Assembly (NCBI GenBank): GCA_037951105.1
Contig: JBAMJV010003225.1
Coordinates: 90,001-154,000, forward strand
Reading direction: 5' to 3'
DNA: 64,000 nt
Origin: Echinarachnius parma
Taxonomy: Eukaryota > Echinodermata > Echinoidea > Clypeasteroida > Echinarachniidae
Below the pieces are notes generated by a model. It was not told the origin of the DNA. It did no database searches and saw only the letters and a list, made by a program, of their open reading frames with translations. The position numbers and the translations under genes are program-made. Positions 45,741 to 56,973 of the stretch are shown piece by piece (positions within the stretch are counted from its first letter, which is position 1; each line of letters starts with the position of its first letter).

Positions 45741-45928
45741 TAAAGCCCAATGCACACGTAGCCGACTCGACCCAGCTCCGTACGTGTTGCCTCAGGACTT
45801 CGATTTTGCCAGTCAGGAGCCAGTAGGAGGTCAGTCGAGGCCGATTCAACATGTTGAATCGGCTCCGACTGAGCCAAACCAACTCAGTCGGATCGGATCG
45901 AGTCGGCTCTGTGTGCGTTGGGCTTTAG
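45741..45928. mobile_element. Palindromic MITE family H, copy 2
   Basis: Ends TAAAGCCCAATGCACAC and GTGTGCGTTGGGCTTTA, same ATTCAACATGTTGAAT centre as copy 1. The interval 45929-46660 shows no gene. Confidence 0.85.
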
Positions 45929-46660
45929 ACGGTATTCAAACCTGAAGGCCAATGCCAATTATAAAGACTATTAGGTGGGAACAGCTTAATAAGGCACCAT
46001 CCATAGAACGACAAGACCACTGACACTTTATATTATAATGTACATGATATAAGAGAAATATGTTGTGTGAGTAAATATCGCTGGTCCAGCAATACTCACA
46101 TGTAATGTCACCAAGATCGTCCCTTTGCTTAGCCCTCTATATAAATACCATATCGGTTATCTTTTCTATAAGGTTCAGCTAGGTGGGAGTTCTTACTCGT
46201 GTATCAAGATAAGCAGATAAGAAAATCAGGTGCGATAAACTCTATACTATATGCGACATTAATTTTTTGTACATGCACATAGTTATAGTTATCCATGCAC
46301 AAATGTCTTATTCGAGGATTCCGGTTGGTTTTGATGACAACAATAATAGTATGTCTATATTATGCTCTGTGTGCGTTCCCAACGCCCTCTTCAACTGACG
46401 ACCGGGTTACTTTAATAAGAAGTAAGCTTAGACGATCATGTTATATAGGGTTCGGCGACGCTGGAGGTCTCAATTGTGTAACGAGATAACAAGATTATGT
46501 GCGATATAACCTAGGTGACATTCTCACATTCACAAACAAAAATAGTGATGTATTTGTGAATTCACTTTGTCACAAAAAAACATGGTGCCGTATCATTTCA
46601 CCGCCTAAGTGGCGACTGTCTTCTGAGAGAGGGAAACCGCTTAGGAAACACGATCACATG

Positions 46661-46925
46661 CAGGCCCGTAGCCAAGTTTTCTAAGGGGTGGGGAGGGGTG
46701 GGGGAGGGGGTGTCCGTCGCCAAAAGTTTTCGTGGCCGAGGCCGAGACCAAGACCACTGATTTAGTTGTGTAAGCAGGGGGGGGGGTCAACAAGACCGAT
46801 TGTTGCCCGAGACCAGTGGTTAAAATGGCCAAGACCTATGAAAATCGGACCCCGAGACCGATAAAAAGTGCACCTTTCTGACGCAACGCACCCCCCCCCC
46901 CCCCCCCCCCTTGGCTACGAGCCTG
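46661..46925. mobile_element. TIR element of the G-rich dispersed family
   Basis: Ends CAGGCCCGTAGCCAAG and CTTGGCTACGAGCCTG. The interior has GTCCGTCGCCAAA, repeated CGAGACC and homopolymer tracts (46780-46788, 46890-46910). It gives boundaries to the fragments at 18890 and 31140. Confidence 0.75.
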
Positions 46926-47981
46926 ACGTGTATACGAGCAAGGATATCTAACCTAGATATTAACATAGCGATCACCGTTGACGTAGCTGTATAAAGCGGG
47001 TGGGTGTGTATAGGTATAAAGACGGGTAATGTTGTCACACCCATAACCACTGTCGATAAATAGCAATACAGATCTTTTTACATAAAACCATTCTGGGGTA
47101 ATTGGTGACGTCAATGGATATTACCTATGTGTCAAATGTGAAAAATCACTATTAAAACAAAAATAACTTGTTTGATCAGAATAATCTTGTTCGGAAAATT
47201 ATCATTAATGCATTAATACAACAACATTATATCAGATAAACAATCGGTTTTCAATCAATACACACACGTTTAATAAATTACTAAAATTCAGTTGAACCAA
47301 AACAGACTTATACTTTTAAACGCACACCTCATGTAAACAGATATTAAACGTGTATATAAGGGCTTATAAATGATATATTTTGCCCGTACATATGCAATTC
47401 GCAAATGAGACTTTGTAAAAATAAACTGCAGCCTGTATCAAATATAATATGAAATATAATATAGTAAAACATGTTACCCAATTGCCTACGGGAACCGGGT
47501 GGCTCCTGTATTAACTCCGTGGTGATCGCAAACGCTAGTATGGGACCGGTTAAGGGTGCCATTTTTTAAATCAACACCCCTGATAAATGTTGTGAAATGT
47601 GCAAGAGATTAGTCTTACATAGTAATCAATTCAGTAGTAATAGTTATCAATAACAAGTAAGTCTGAAACAGTTGACTAACATACTGTCATGTTCAAATGA
47701 CAATTATAGCGACTATATTTTTGTGTGAAGTTATGAACAAGTTGCATTGTAAATTGCAAGTTGTATCACAACAAAAAAACGAAAGAGAAAAAAAAAACAC
47801 TAACGAGTTAAATACAACAAATTTGACATTTATCTCTAAATATATCAATATGAATGTCTCTCCGTTCGCAAGTGTTAAGGCTAGGCCTAGACAAGCATAG
47901 AGCTCACCATTAATATCATAGACGTACCGTGCATGATTTCTTCAGTTCAAGATAACAAGATTATATTCCCAATGTCATTGG
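46926..47981. other. No gene recognised
   Basis: AT-rich. A family B-like right end (CTAAAATTCAGTTGAACCAA to ACTTTTAA) lies near 47278-47320. The downstream flank of the receptor gene begins here. Confidence 0.4.
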
Positions 47982-48046
47982 AAATTATTATTTCACTATT
48001 AAATCCCTCATTGGCAATGAGGGATTTAACAGTGAATAAATAATTT
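47982..48046 (-). repeat. Hairpin 35 bases past the receptor stop codon
   Basis: Arms of about 31 bp, TTCACTGTTAAATCCCTCAT and ATGAGGGATTTAATAGTGAA on -, with a 2-3 base loop and few mismatches. It falls in the expected 3' UTR. It could be a small fold-back element or an RNA structure. Confidence 0.75.
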
Positions 48047-48081
48047 TGTTCAGTTTAGATAAAGTTGTTTGCTAGCATCTG

Positions 48082-48713
48082 CTAGATCTCCATCAACTTA
48101 AGTCGTCTCGATTCGCCCACATTGGGCTCTGTCGAGTTCATCGATTGCTGCTGTGTACAGAATCGCGCCCCTCTGTGGAAGCGTGCCCTCTTCGGTCGGA
48201 ACGAGTTGACCAACATCTCGCGGTAACTTCTACCGCTGAACGCGTACACGAACGGGTTGAGCGCAGAGTTCGAGTACGCGAGGCAGAGCGAGAAGAACGT
48301 GAAGTGCATCAGGTGCACGCTCCGCATCGCCTCGCTGCTGATGTGGAACGACGTCGCCAGGTTGATGGCGTGGATCGGCCCCCAGCACACGCCGAAGAGG
48401 ATGACAACGAGTAGCGTCATGCGCGTCACCTTCCACCGCTTCTTCCGCTGCGCCTCGGACGCCATGCTCGCCAGGTAGAAGCTGCTCCACACTGTGCGTA
48501 AGATGCGCATGTAGCAGTAGGTCATGACGAAGAACGGCAGCACGTAGAGGATGAGTTTGGCGTAGACCTGGTAGGCGCGGAACGCGAAGAGCCACCGCTC
48601 GCTGTTGACACCGCCCCCGGTGTAGCCCCGAGCGCCGCAGAACTTGTCCCCGTGGAACGGATCGCTGTGCACCTCCATCAGGAACATGGCCGGTATGTGC
48701 AGGATGAATGAAC
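48082..48713 (-). CDS. Kisspeptin-receptor-like GPCR, last exon (TM4 to C-terminus)
   Basis: Acceptor CCTCCTCAG precedes 48713; stop TAG at 48084-48082. The 210 residues start GSFILHIPAMF (TM4), then ECL2 with its cysteine (KFCGARG), TM5 LYVLPFFVMTYCYM, a basic ICL3 (RKKRWKVTR), TM6 FGVCWGPIHAINL and TM7 YSNSALNPFVYAF, then an 80-residue-scale basic tail. CWGPI in TM6 and SNSALNP in TM7 are shared with kisspeptin receptors. The phase-1 join WLG|S falls where vertebrate receptors have WVGS. Galanin/allatostatin-A receptors are the next best fit. Class A receptors signal at the plasma membrane through G proteins; the ligand here is inferred. Codons are GC-rich against an AT-rich flank. The open frame runs on past 48713 to 49173 only because of exon-like intron repeats; that part is not coding. 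Confidence 0.85.
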
Positions 48714-49735
48714 CTGAGGAGGCGAGATAAGAGATAATAGACACAAGCCATGAGCATAAGAAATATTGGGATCGGGAGGAGGAGATGAGGGAAGGCTGAG
48801 GAGAAGACGTGAACGTCAAGGGTGAGAAGGCTGAACCTGTCCCATTCACACCATTAGTTCGTTGTCTCTGCATGTACACAGTATGGGAGTACTCAGGTAG
48901 TGGTCGCTCTGAACTTCCATCAGAAACATGACCGGTATATGAACCTGAGAAGACAAGATGAGCGACAAAATGAAAATGAAGAAGAAAGGGATCGGGAGGA
49001 TGGGATATATTTTTTTGTTTTAAGGCAGAGGAGAGGACGTTAACGGCATGAACGGGGAGGTCGAGAAGGATGAACCTGCCCCACTGGTTCACAGTCTCTG
49101 AACTGGAGTTCTCAGGTTGTGGCCGCTCTGAACATCCAGCGACATGGCCGGTATGTGCAGGGTGAATGAACATGAGATTGAAGGATAAGAGATAGAACTA
49201 AGAAGACATGATCACACATAAAATGAGTGGATGATGGATGAGGGATGGGGATGATGTGATTAGGAAATGCGGAGTATAGGACTTGAACAAGGAGGATGAA
49301 AAGTCTCGGAATTTGAGTTCTCATATTTTGGTCGTTGTGAACTTCCACAGAAACATGGCTGGTATGTGCAGGTTGAATAAACCTGACGAGGCAAGATTAA
49401 AGAGCACACAGATCTAAGTTGAATGGATGGGGAGGATGAGATGAGATGAGGGAAAGCGGAGGCAACGACATGAACGAGGATGATGAAACGTCTCTAAATT
49501 GGAGTCCTCAGGTTGTGGTCGTTGTGAACTTCCATCAGGAACTTTGCCGGTATACGTGCAGGATGAATAAAGACGAGATGGAAGATGGTAGATCTTGGGG
49601 GAAAAAGGAGGGACAGAGGGCAAGGTGGAGAGGAGGGTGAGTATGATCAACATATCCCCAATGAGGTTGAGTGTGTCGATGTGCACCTTCATACGAACAT
49701 GAACAGATGAAAGAGCTTGGGATAACAACAACACT
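48714..49735 (-). repeat. Intronic tandem array carrying copies of the exon edge
   Basis: Five degenerate copies of the last exon's 5' edge lie at about 48912-48966, 49131-49190, 49340-49400, 49526-49581 and 49675-49715, spaced 150-250 bp. Each matches about 40-55 exon bases (CACATACCGGCCATGTTCCT region) plus upstream intron. The copies at 48912 and 49340 keep a CAG acceptor; others have lost it. Confidence 0.8.
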
Positions 49736-49969
49736 TACAAGAATTAAAAACAAGAAAAGTAAAAACAAGCCATCACGATTGAGTGATGCAGATCACAAAC
49801 ACGCGTATGATAAAAAAGAAAAAGATGTGGGACAAGAGGAGGGGGTGTAGAAAGGAAGAGAAATGCGAAAATAAAAACAAACGGATACATGTCCAGGATG
49901 ACTGATCAAGACGTAACTGCAACAACGAAAACAGTTATTTGGGATAGAGCTGAAAACATGATGAAGATG

Positions 49970-50125
49970 GCGACGAAGTAGGAAGGAGGAGAACGAGGGG
50001 CTGGAGAAAATGAGGGCGACGAGGATTAGGAGGGTGTGATAAGAAGGAAAGATATAAGGAGAAGGAGGAGGAGAAGGGGAGGAGGAGGAGGGGGAGGAGG
50101 AGAAGTAGGGGGAGAAGGATCAGGA
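49970..50125 (+). repeat. Purine-rich (GGAGAA)n tract
   Basis: Mixed GGA/GAA repeats in the receptor intron, with related patches at 50272-50305. The interval 50306-51950 is AT-rich and shows no gene; a poly-C/poly-A tract lies at 51864-51885. Confidence 0.85.
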
Positions 50126-51953
50126 GGACAAGGACTAGGATAATTGCATGATGCAGGGAAAATGTATGTTCAGTATTCATTTTAGACAAGAAATATTGGC
50201 CATCAATACTCGGACAATATTAAAACTATAACATAAAGAAAGATTACAAAGAATCGATTGAAACACAACACATGAGGATGAGGATGAAGAAGACAGAGGA
50301 GGAGGATATGTTGGCATACAGATTTTCGTATTGCAATCATCTTTGCATACATTGTCTAGGATTGACATTCAGAGAGTATAGCACGTAACCTTATACTGTT
50401 CATACGTACGACCTTTTTCGACTGATATACATGATACCTATTGCTATTGAATTTCACGAGACATTATAAAGGAGTGATAATTTGTATTCTAGTTTTGGTT
50501 TCTTTGACATCGATTGAAATGCGATATTTCCATCACGGAATACGGATAATCTTTAAATGTCAGCCTTTTCCATACAGACATTTAACTCAAATCGAGCTTG
50601 TGTTCTCCTCTATTTTGATTCGTTTTTAAGTACCAGGTTTGAAGTGAATCAATTTGAACATAGTGCTGATAATATAAGTTCTTGTAGGATTACGAGTAAT
50701 TTAATAATTGGTACACGCATTGTTACTATGATAAAAATGGGAATATTAGACGCTGTGTTTTGTCCATATATAAGCCTTCCTATTTAAAACCTAGGTCCCT
50801 TAGGCGATAATCTGAATAATGGGGCCTTTTTGTTGTTGTCAATTTACGTTCTCTTGGTTATTCACGCATTATTTTTCACCCAGAAAAAAAGAAGAACCTG
50901 TGAGAGGATTTGTCATTCTATACATGATATGACACTCAAATTCTTCCTATATTCGAAAAAATAATGGACCATTCACTTGAATGACAAGGCTACAAGATTG
51001 AACCAATGGTTTCTATGCACGGATTCGGATGCTATCGCAAGCATTCTAGGAGGGAAATATAATAGGAATTAGAAAACTTGAACACGATAATTGTAGAGTT
51101 CATATATGCAAAACTGATTCAACCATTTTTATATTTTCATATAAAATGCTCCCATCATCAAACAATACAACATAACTATCTCTTCAATGATACATTACTG
51201 ATTTTTTGTTTATCAAGACGTAGTTAAGAGGGTATGATTAAAACTATCACAATTTGTCTTATTATTGTCATTGTCATCACATGTATCTCAAATTGGTACA
51301 AATATCTATACCGGTTTTTTGCATGTAAACTCTGTATACAGTTGCCTTGACAACGAAGACCGTCATAATTATTGTACATGCATACCGGTAGTACAAGGCT
51401 TAAATTATTATAAAGTTTTACTTGCCGTGTCACGATTTCACTTTAACGTATTCGGGCACACGCAGTTGGAATACTTAATTATTTAAGTACACTCTATTCT
51501 AGTGAAGAAAGAATAACTGGATTGAAAACTATACATTGTGGTATTAACGAACGGATAGTAATGTATTTGAGGTGCCTCTTTGTGCAAATGAATGCATCAC
51601 GTAGCATATCTTCAGAATATGCACTCTGAAATTCAATGGTCAATGTGACGCCTAAGGAACCGTCTTTTTCTAGACGATTTTATCCTCATTATATTCGTTT
51701 GCCTTTCGCAACAGATGAATAATACATTTATTTTGAAATTGGTGCGTCGCATACGGTACAATTATTTTATTGCCTTGTTAAAACACAAGCTTTGCTTCTT
51801 TTTTTTTTTATTCCAAAGAGAAATATTGTAGGTTTTGTTTCAAAGCTGACGTAAATAAATAACCCCCCCCCCCCCAAAAAAAAAGAGACTTGATTACGTA
51901 ATAACCTTGCAGTTTCTGTAGATTGTGAAATACAATTTTACCTTTATGTATCC

Positions 51954-52677
51954 TTAAAGGTTGGCTGACAAGAAAACTACCTAAAAATTGTGTTTTACTG
52001 TATCTAAGGTAGATTGTCATGAAGATTACTAATAAAAACATATTTTCCGCGTCGGAAAACCCAGTCAAATAAAAAAAATCAACTTTTAAATTAACTTTAG
52101 TAATCCCCGTAAAAAAAATTGAGTCCGGGCGAAGAAAAATGACGTCATCTTTGTGACGTCACATGCAGGCAATCGCAGTATAGCTCGGTCATAGACGTAC
52201 ACGCTGAGTGCAATACTCACGTTGACAGAGAGATATTATTTCGATTGTTTTCAATATTTGCAAACATTTGTTAAAGTTTATATCATGGACGATCTACACT
52301 CAGATGTGTTGCTGCAAGCTGTATAATTCATTTTTAGGAATTTTCAGTTAAGCCTCAATTTACAAGCAAAAACGAGTTTGTTTTACAAGCAAATCATAGG
52401 CTCTGCATGTAAACCATGGACATTCCTCCGTGTTGCGGTCTGCTTGTGATGTCATGATCTGGGTTGCACGTGCGCACATTCCCGCTCCGCTATAAATTAC
52501 TTTTTTAGCAGTATGGAACGCCGATGCGAAAACAAGCAAAAAAGTTGCATGAAATTTACCTTTCTTGCCCAACTTAAGGATTTCTTTGAAAAAAAGAGTG
52601 TGGTATAGGCTATCAATATAGGCACATATCTAAAGCTATTAACCTGAATGAAAGCCGGGATTTCACCATACCTTTAA
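51954..52677. mobile_element. TTAA-type MITE family E
   Basis: Body 51958-52673 (716 bp), TTAA both sides. Starts AGGTTGGCTGACAAG; ends CCGGGATTTCACCATACCT. The terminal inverted match is short. An inner TGACGTCATC/GTGACGTCA pair lies near 52140. It lies inside the receptor intron. Confidence 0.7.
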
Positions 52678-52889
52678 AGAAATGACGTTCTAAAAACGTA
52701 GTTACCGATTGAACCCATTTGTGAATGTTCGAGGTAATTCAATATTCAATATTTTATTTTATTCGTCTCGGGTTCAACAAAATCACAATTCTTAATATCA
52801 ACATTAAAACATCAGAAAGCATTAAAATACTGTATATACGGCGTAAAACACCGTTATACATATTAAAATCAAGAAAGGGCGTGTGAGTG

Positions 52890-53000
52890 GCGAGCGAGAT
52901 ACAGAAAAAAAGAGAATATGGATAGGGGAAAAGGCAAAAGGAGAGAAGATGAGAAAGGGAATAAAAGGGAAAAGGAGAAAGGCAGTAGGAGAAAGGGATA
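52890..53000 (+). repeat. GA-rich tract
   Basis: Irregular GAAAAGGAGAAAGG repeats. The interval 53001-53903, the 5' part of the receptor intron, shows nothing else. Confidence 0.8.
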
Positions 53001-53903
53001 CATTAAGACATAAGAGCTACATGTATAATACATTCATATGAACAATCTCGCTGGATATTAGTAGGTTCTGCGAATGTTTTGTTGCAGTTTACAAAGATCC
53101 AAACCAACTTTGTGGAAGAAAAATTGCAGTAAAATATATATTCATAGTAATAAGTGGGCAGTTTAAGAATGACATAAAACAGAGGTTAGTAGCAGTGTTC
53201 GATCTAAGTAATTGATTACCCGTGTCGAATGAAAACAAAAAAACAATTGAAACTTTAAAAAATAGTTCACCTCCAAAAATGAGCAGTTACACAGTTTATC
53301 CTGCGATAATCATGACAATAAAGTATATTTTAAAGGCAAAGTTTACCCAATCATCATATATTTCGGCAGACTGTATGGGTGAATCGAAAACAATTTTAGA
53401 ACTTTAAAGCAGGAGTTTGAGCACCTTTTCTTTAGATTATCTAATCAAAAGTAATGTTTTTTGTGCAAAGTTCTGATTTAAAATGTTGCAAACTGCCCAC
53501 TTAGGTGGCTCTCTGCTAAATCGGATGTCACAATACAACAACTAAACATTTCATATAATTTCATTTCTCATGAGAAGACATCTTCCCACTATGTTAGAGC
53601 AAAGTTGATTTTGCATTACTTATCCAACTTGCTCATCGATCATCTGATCTAGTGAGATCCAAGAAGAGTAACAGAGTAAAGTCAGTGGAGGATTGTTCTG
53701 TCGTGGCGTCACACATTCTGGCAGGGTGTTATCTAGAGAGGGCGACATACAGATTAAAACAAAACTTGGCAAAAGCCTAAGTCTTGAATGGAAAATTTCA
53801 TCAAACTTACAATGGTGGTTTCTTAAATTGCTATCCTTTCATTCAATCAACACTAACGATTAATGCTTGGGAAAACTTCACCTTTAAATTAGTAATTACT
53901 CAC

Positions 53904-54039
53904 CTAACCAAATGAAAACGTTGATGGCGTTTGCGCGACTGACGGACCGTGAGTGGAGGGAATGTATCGGGCGGAGGATCACGTGATACCTATCCGCTGT
54001 CATGGCAACTAGGGTGGCGCAAGAGGCTTGGACGGTAAC
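53904..54039 (-). CDS. Kisspeptin-receptor-like GPCR, TM3-ICL2 exon
   Basis: Acceptor TTTTAACAG, donor GTGAGT. The 136 bases encode VTVQASCATLVAMTADRYHV then ILRPIHSLHSR and on to FIWLG. It holds the DRY box at the end of TM3. The VQAxCATLxAM-xDR text followed by a SLHSR/ALHRR-like stretch is characteristic of kisspeptin receptors. It joins the 48713 exon in phase 1 across a 5190 nt intron. The exons for the N-terminus, TM1 and TM2 were not found in 54040-64000 on -, so they probably lie outside. Confidence 0.85.
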
Positions 54040-55838
54040 CTGTTAAAATGACAAAGAGAACATAACATGATATGAGTATACTAACAAACTAGTGTAAAGT
54101 GATTCGTAAATGTTGACAAAGTCAATCAAAATCACTTGGATCGTTTACTGTAGTTAAATTAAATGATTTTGTTTTTATATTTCAAAAGCTCTCCCTACTT
54201 TATGGAAATGAATGAAAAACTTTCTGCATGAACGCCTTTTCATTATAGCCAAAATCAATGGGCACGATGTGATCAAATCTGACATCGATTTCCAACTTTT
54301 CACAAGATTAAAACAGTGTTGTTTTTCATAATATGAAACATACACTATTCGAAAGAATTGTACAATGTTTTTTGGTACCGTATATGACGGAATTCTCAAA
54401 CATCTCTTTTGAATAGAATATTATGAAGTAAATGGATGATGGCTATTATAGTCGGAATATACTTTTATTTTAATACAACATTTCCCCAAAATTGTACAAA
54501 TCTATTGCTTATTAACTATGAAATGAAAAAAATACTTTTTCTGTGTGTGTTTGACTGTTTTGTTTTTGTTTGTTTGTTTGTTGATTTGTCTGTTTGTGTG
54601 TTTTTCATGGGGACATCAGATTATTCTAATTAATCATCACGTTAGGAGGCGTACATCTATAAAATGAGAATGAATTGTGTAATAATCACTCTGAGAACAG
54701 TGATTATCTTTTTATGAAATTATGCATAATCTTTTTACGAAATTGTGAAATGCTATACCTCTGCCTATCGCTAGCATTTCTCTAAGAAATTAATGCGAGG
54801 CTCGATTTCCCTTTAATCCCCTCTCAATATCACATATCCCAATGCAAGATTCTCAAGTTCTCCTTTCCTAAAAATGTGTCCTACTAAGTACCAACTCTTA
54901 CTGAAGTTTCCCCCCGCAGCTCTTGACCCCACACGCCACTGTGCACGTGTCGTATTCTCAATCCAGTAGTAGCGTACTACTTTCAGTTTATTTTTTTCTC
55001 AACTTTCCACGGTTTCGACAAGCAAAAGTTGAAACTCGTTTTGGGGTAAATTATGTCGACTTATTCAATCAAACACGCTTTGTCCTTGGACTCGATAACC
55101 GTATCACATTATACACTGTAGTATTTTTCGAAGCGTCGAAACAAGTCGTTTTCCCTCTCAAAATTCATCCAAGCTCCGTCGTCACGGTCGTGGAGTGGAC
55201 CGAAGGAGGCAAGTGAAAGTCCTTGGGGTAAAAACGGTAAATCGCTCCTTCGTCCTTGAGTTGCTTTGAGTCGCACACTAGCTTTGTCTGATATACTAGG
55301 AGCTTCTGAGACAGGGGTGTGGCTGCGCGGGGGGGGGGGGGGGGGGGGTGGTGGGGGTGTTGGAGTCATATATACTTCTATGGGCGGGGTCGGAGCACGT
55401 ACCTCAAAAAGTAATGTTACCAAAAAAGAACAAACATGAGCGGAATATCTTTTTCAAAAAGGTAAATTAATACAAAGAGTGAGCCCGAAATCAGACGTCC
55501 CCTCCCAATTCTTCGAGCAAAATATCATCCATGCAGTTCTTTTTGGCTTATAAGAGGGGGGGGGGGGGCAACGTAGCCCATTTCGGCCAATAAAAGCTCA
55601 TTTTCAGGGGAAATTAGTGCATTTTGCTTGGAGACAAGAAGGATTTTACTCAAACAAAATTACCTCACCTCCCCCTGCCCTCCCCCTTATAGATATACCA
55701 CATACAATTGGCATTATGCTCACGCCTCTTTCTACACGCCAACTTGAACACTTGTCTACACTGGAAGATGAGTTTCACTACTTTGTTTGAAAACTAATAT
55801 ACTTTACATTCAAGGACAATTATGACGTAGCTCCCAAC
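54040..55838. other. Receptor intron or upstream region, no exon found
   Basis: Contains GTTT-like patches (54560-54600) and poly-G tracts (55330-55348, 55557-55569). An open + frame at 54923-55216 has no domain I recognise. Confidence 0.4.
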
Positions 55839-56160
55839 TTAAAGGTAGTTCGGACTCGTAAATAAGAAGCGCGGTGCCATCTTGCGAACGACCCGCGCAC
55901 GGCGCGAAATGCACATAAATCATGTTCAATGTTGATTTATACAGTGCGCGCAATCTCAGTAGCCTAATTGAAAATGGCGAAACGAAGTACAGCGCGTATA
56001 GCATCTCCATGCATGGTCGTTGTTTTCTTTTTCGTAATCAAGTTTATTTGGACAAAGAAGATCGTATTACCATTAAGGTATACAATCCCAGCGCACTGCT
56101 ATCACAAATCTTAAATTCATTACAGTCATCGTCATGCGAGCCTTGAGAGATCGTATAGAC
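55839..56160. other. Possible TTAA-bounded element, left end only
   Basis: TTAA then AGGTAGTTCGGACTCG followed by a CGCGCGC-rich stretch with ATCTTGCGAACG. Related wording (ATCCATCTTGCGCAC) follows the TTAA at 56970. Boundaries unknown; coding unlikely. Confidence 0.35.
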
Positions 56161-56590
56161 TTATCAAATTCATGCAAAATATTTACGATTTTATAGTTAT
56201 AATGGCTGATTGTATAAATTGCAATTTAACTCGCAATTTGGACCAGTTTTCATCGAATAACTTAATTTAAATCAGCAATTAAAAGTGTAAAACAGTTTAA
56301 TAAAGTTCACATTGTTATCTACGTAACATTTATACATGTCACAACGTTCTCGGGAATTTTAACACCACAATAACTTCTACTTTGAAGGCTAAGGTATACA
56401 AACCATATAATGCTAAAGTGAATGGTTTTTACGCAAATACCAATAAAAGGAATTACCGATTCGAGAAAAGTGCGATTTTACCTGCTATAAAGTAATAGTT
56501 TCAATCGTATTATTCAAAACTACATCCCAATAAGTGAGGTATCACTTGACATAATTGTGTTGTATTATGAATTAGATTGAAATGTGTATC

Positions 56591-56973
56591 TTAAAGGGGA
56601 TCATCAGGCAAAGAACAGCATACAAGTATATGTTTTGGTACCGTTTTGCAAAGGGTTGTGTAATTCATGAACAATGCAATTAATTACCACCACTTACGGA
56701 ACTATTATTATTTCATGGTTCCGTACGCGCAAAACATTTGCGAGTGTGCCAATTCTATTCACGCGTACGTTTGGAGACAATAGAATCCTGGACGATTCGT
56801 TCGCTCTGGACAAAGGTACCTAGTCGTCGTACATGTAGACCCATGAACGCATGCTTAGAACGCATGCAGTTTCCAATTATATATTTTTTCTGAACTTGAT
56901 GATGGAATGGACTACTAAAGATGTTTTCCTTTCGTTTATAAGAATATTATTTTTGGTTGGTAATACCCTTTAA
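56591..56973. mobile_element. TTAA-type MITE family G, complete
   Basis: Body 56595-56969 (375 bp), starts AGGGGATCATCAGGC and ends TTGGTAATACCCT. TTAA both sides. The right TTAA is followed at once by AGGGAATTCAGACCGG, possibly the start of another element. Confidence 0.85.

Noticed and set aside
48714-49173. The long - open frame of 363 codons as one intact coding exon
   Set aside because: Only 48713-48082 aligns with a receptor and follows a good acceptor in the right phase. The upstream 460 bases are repeats of the exon edge and intron.
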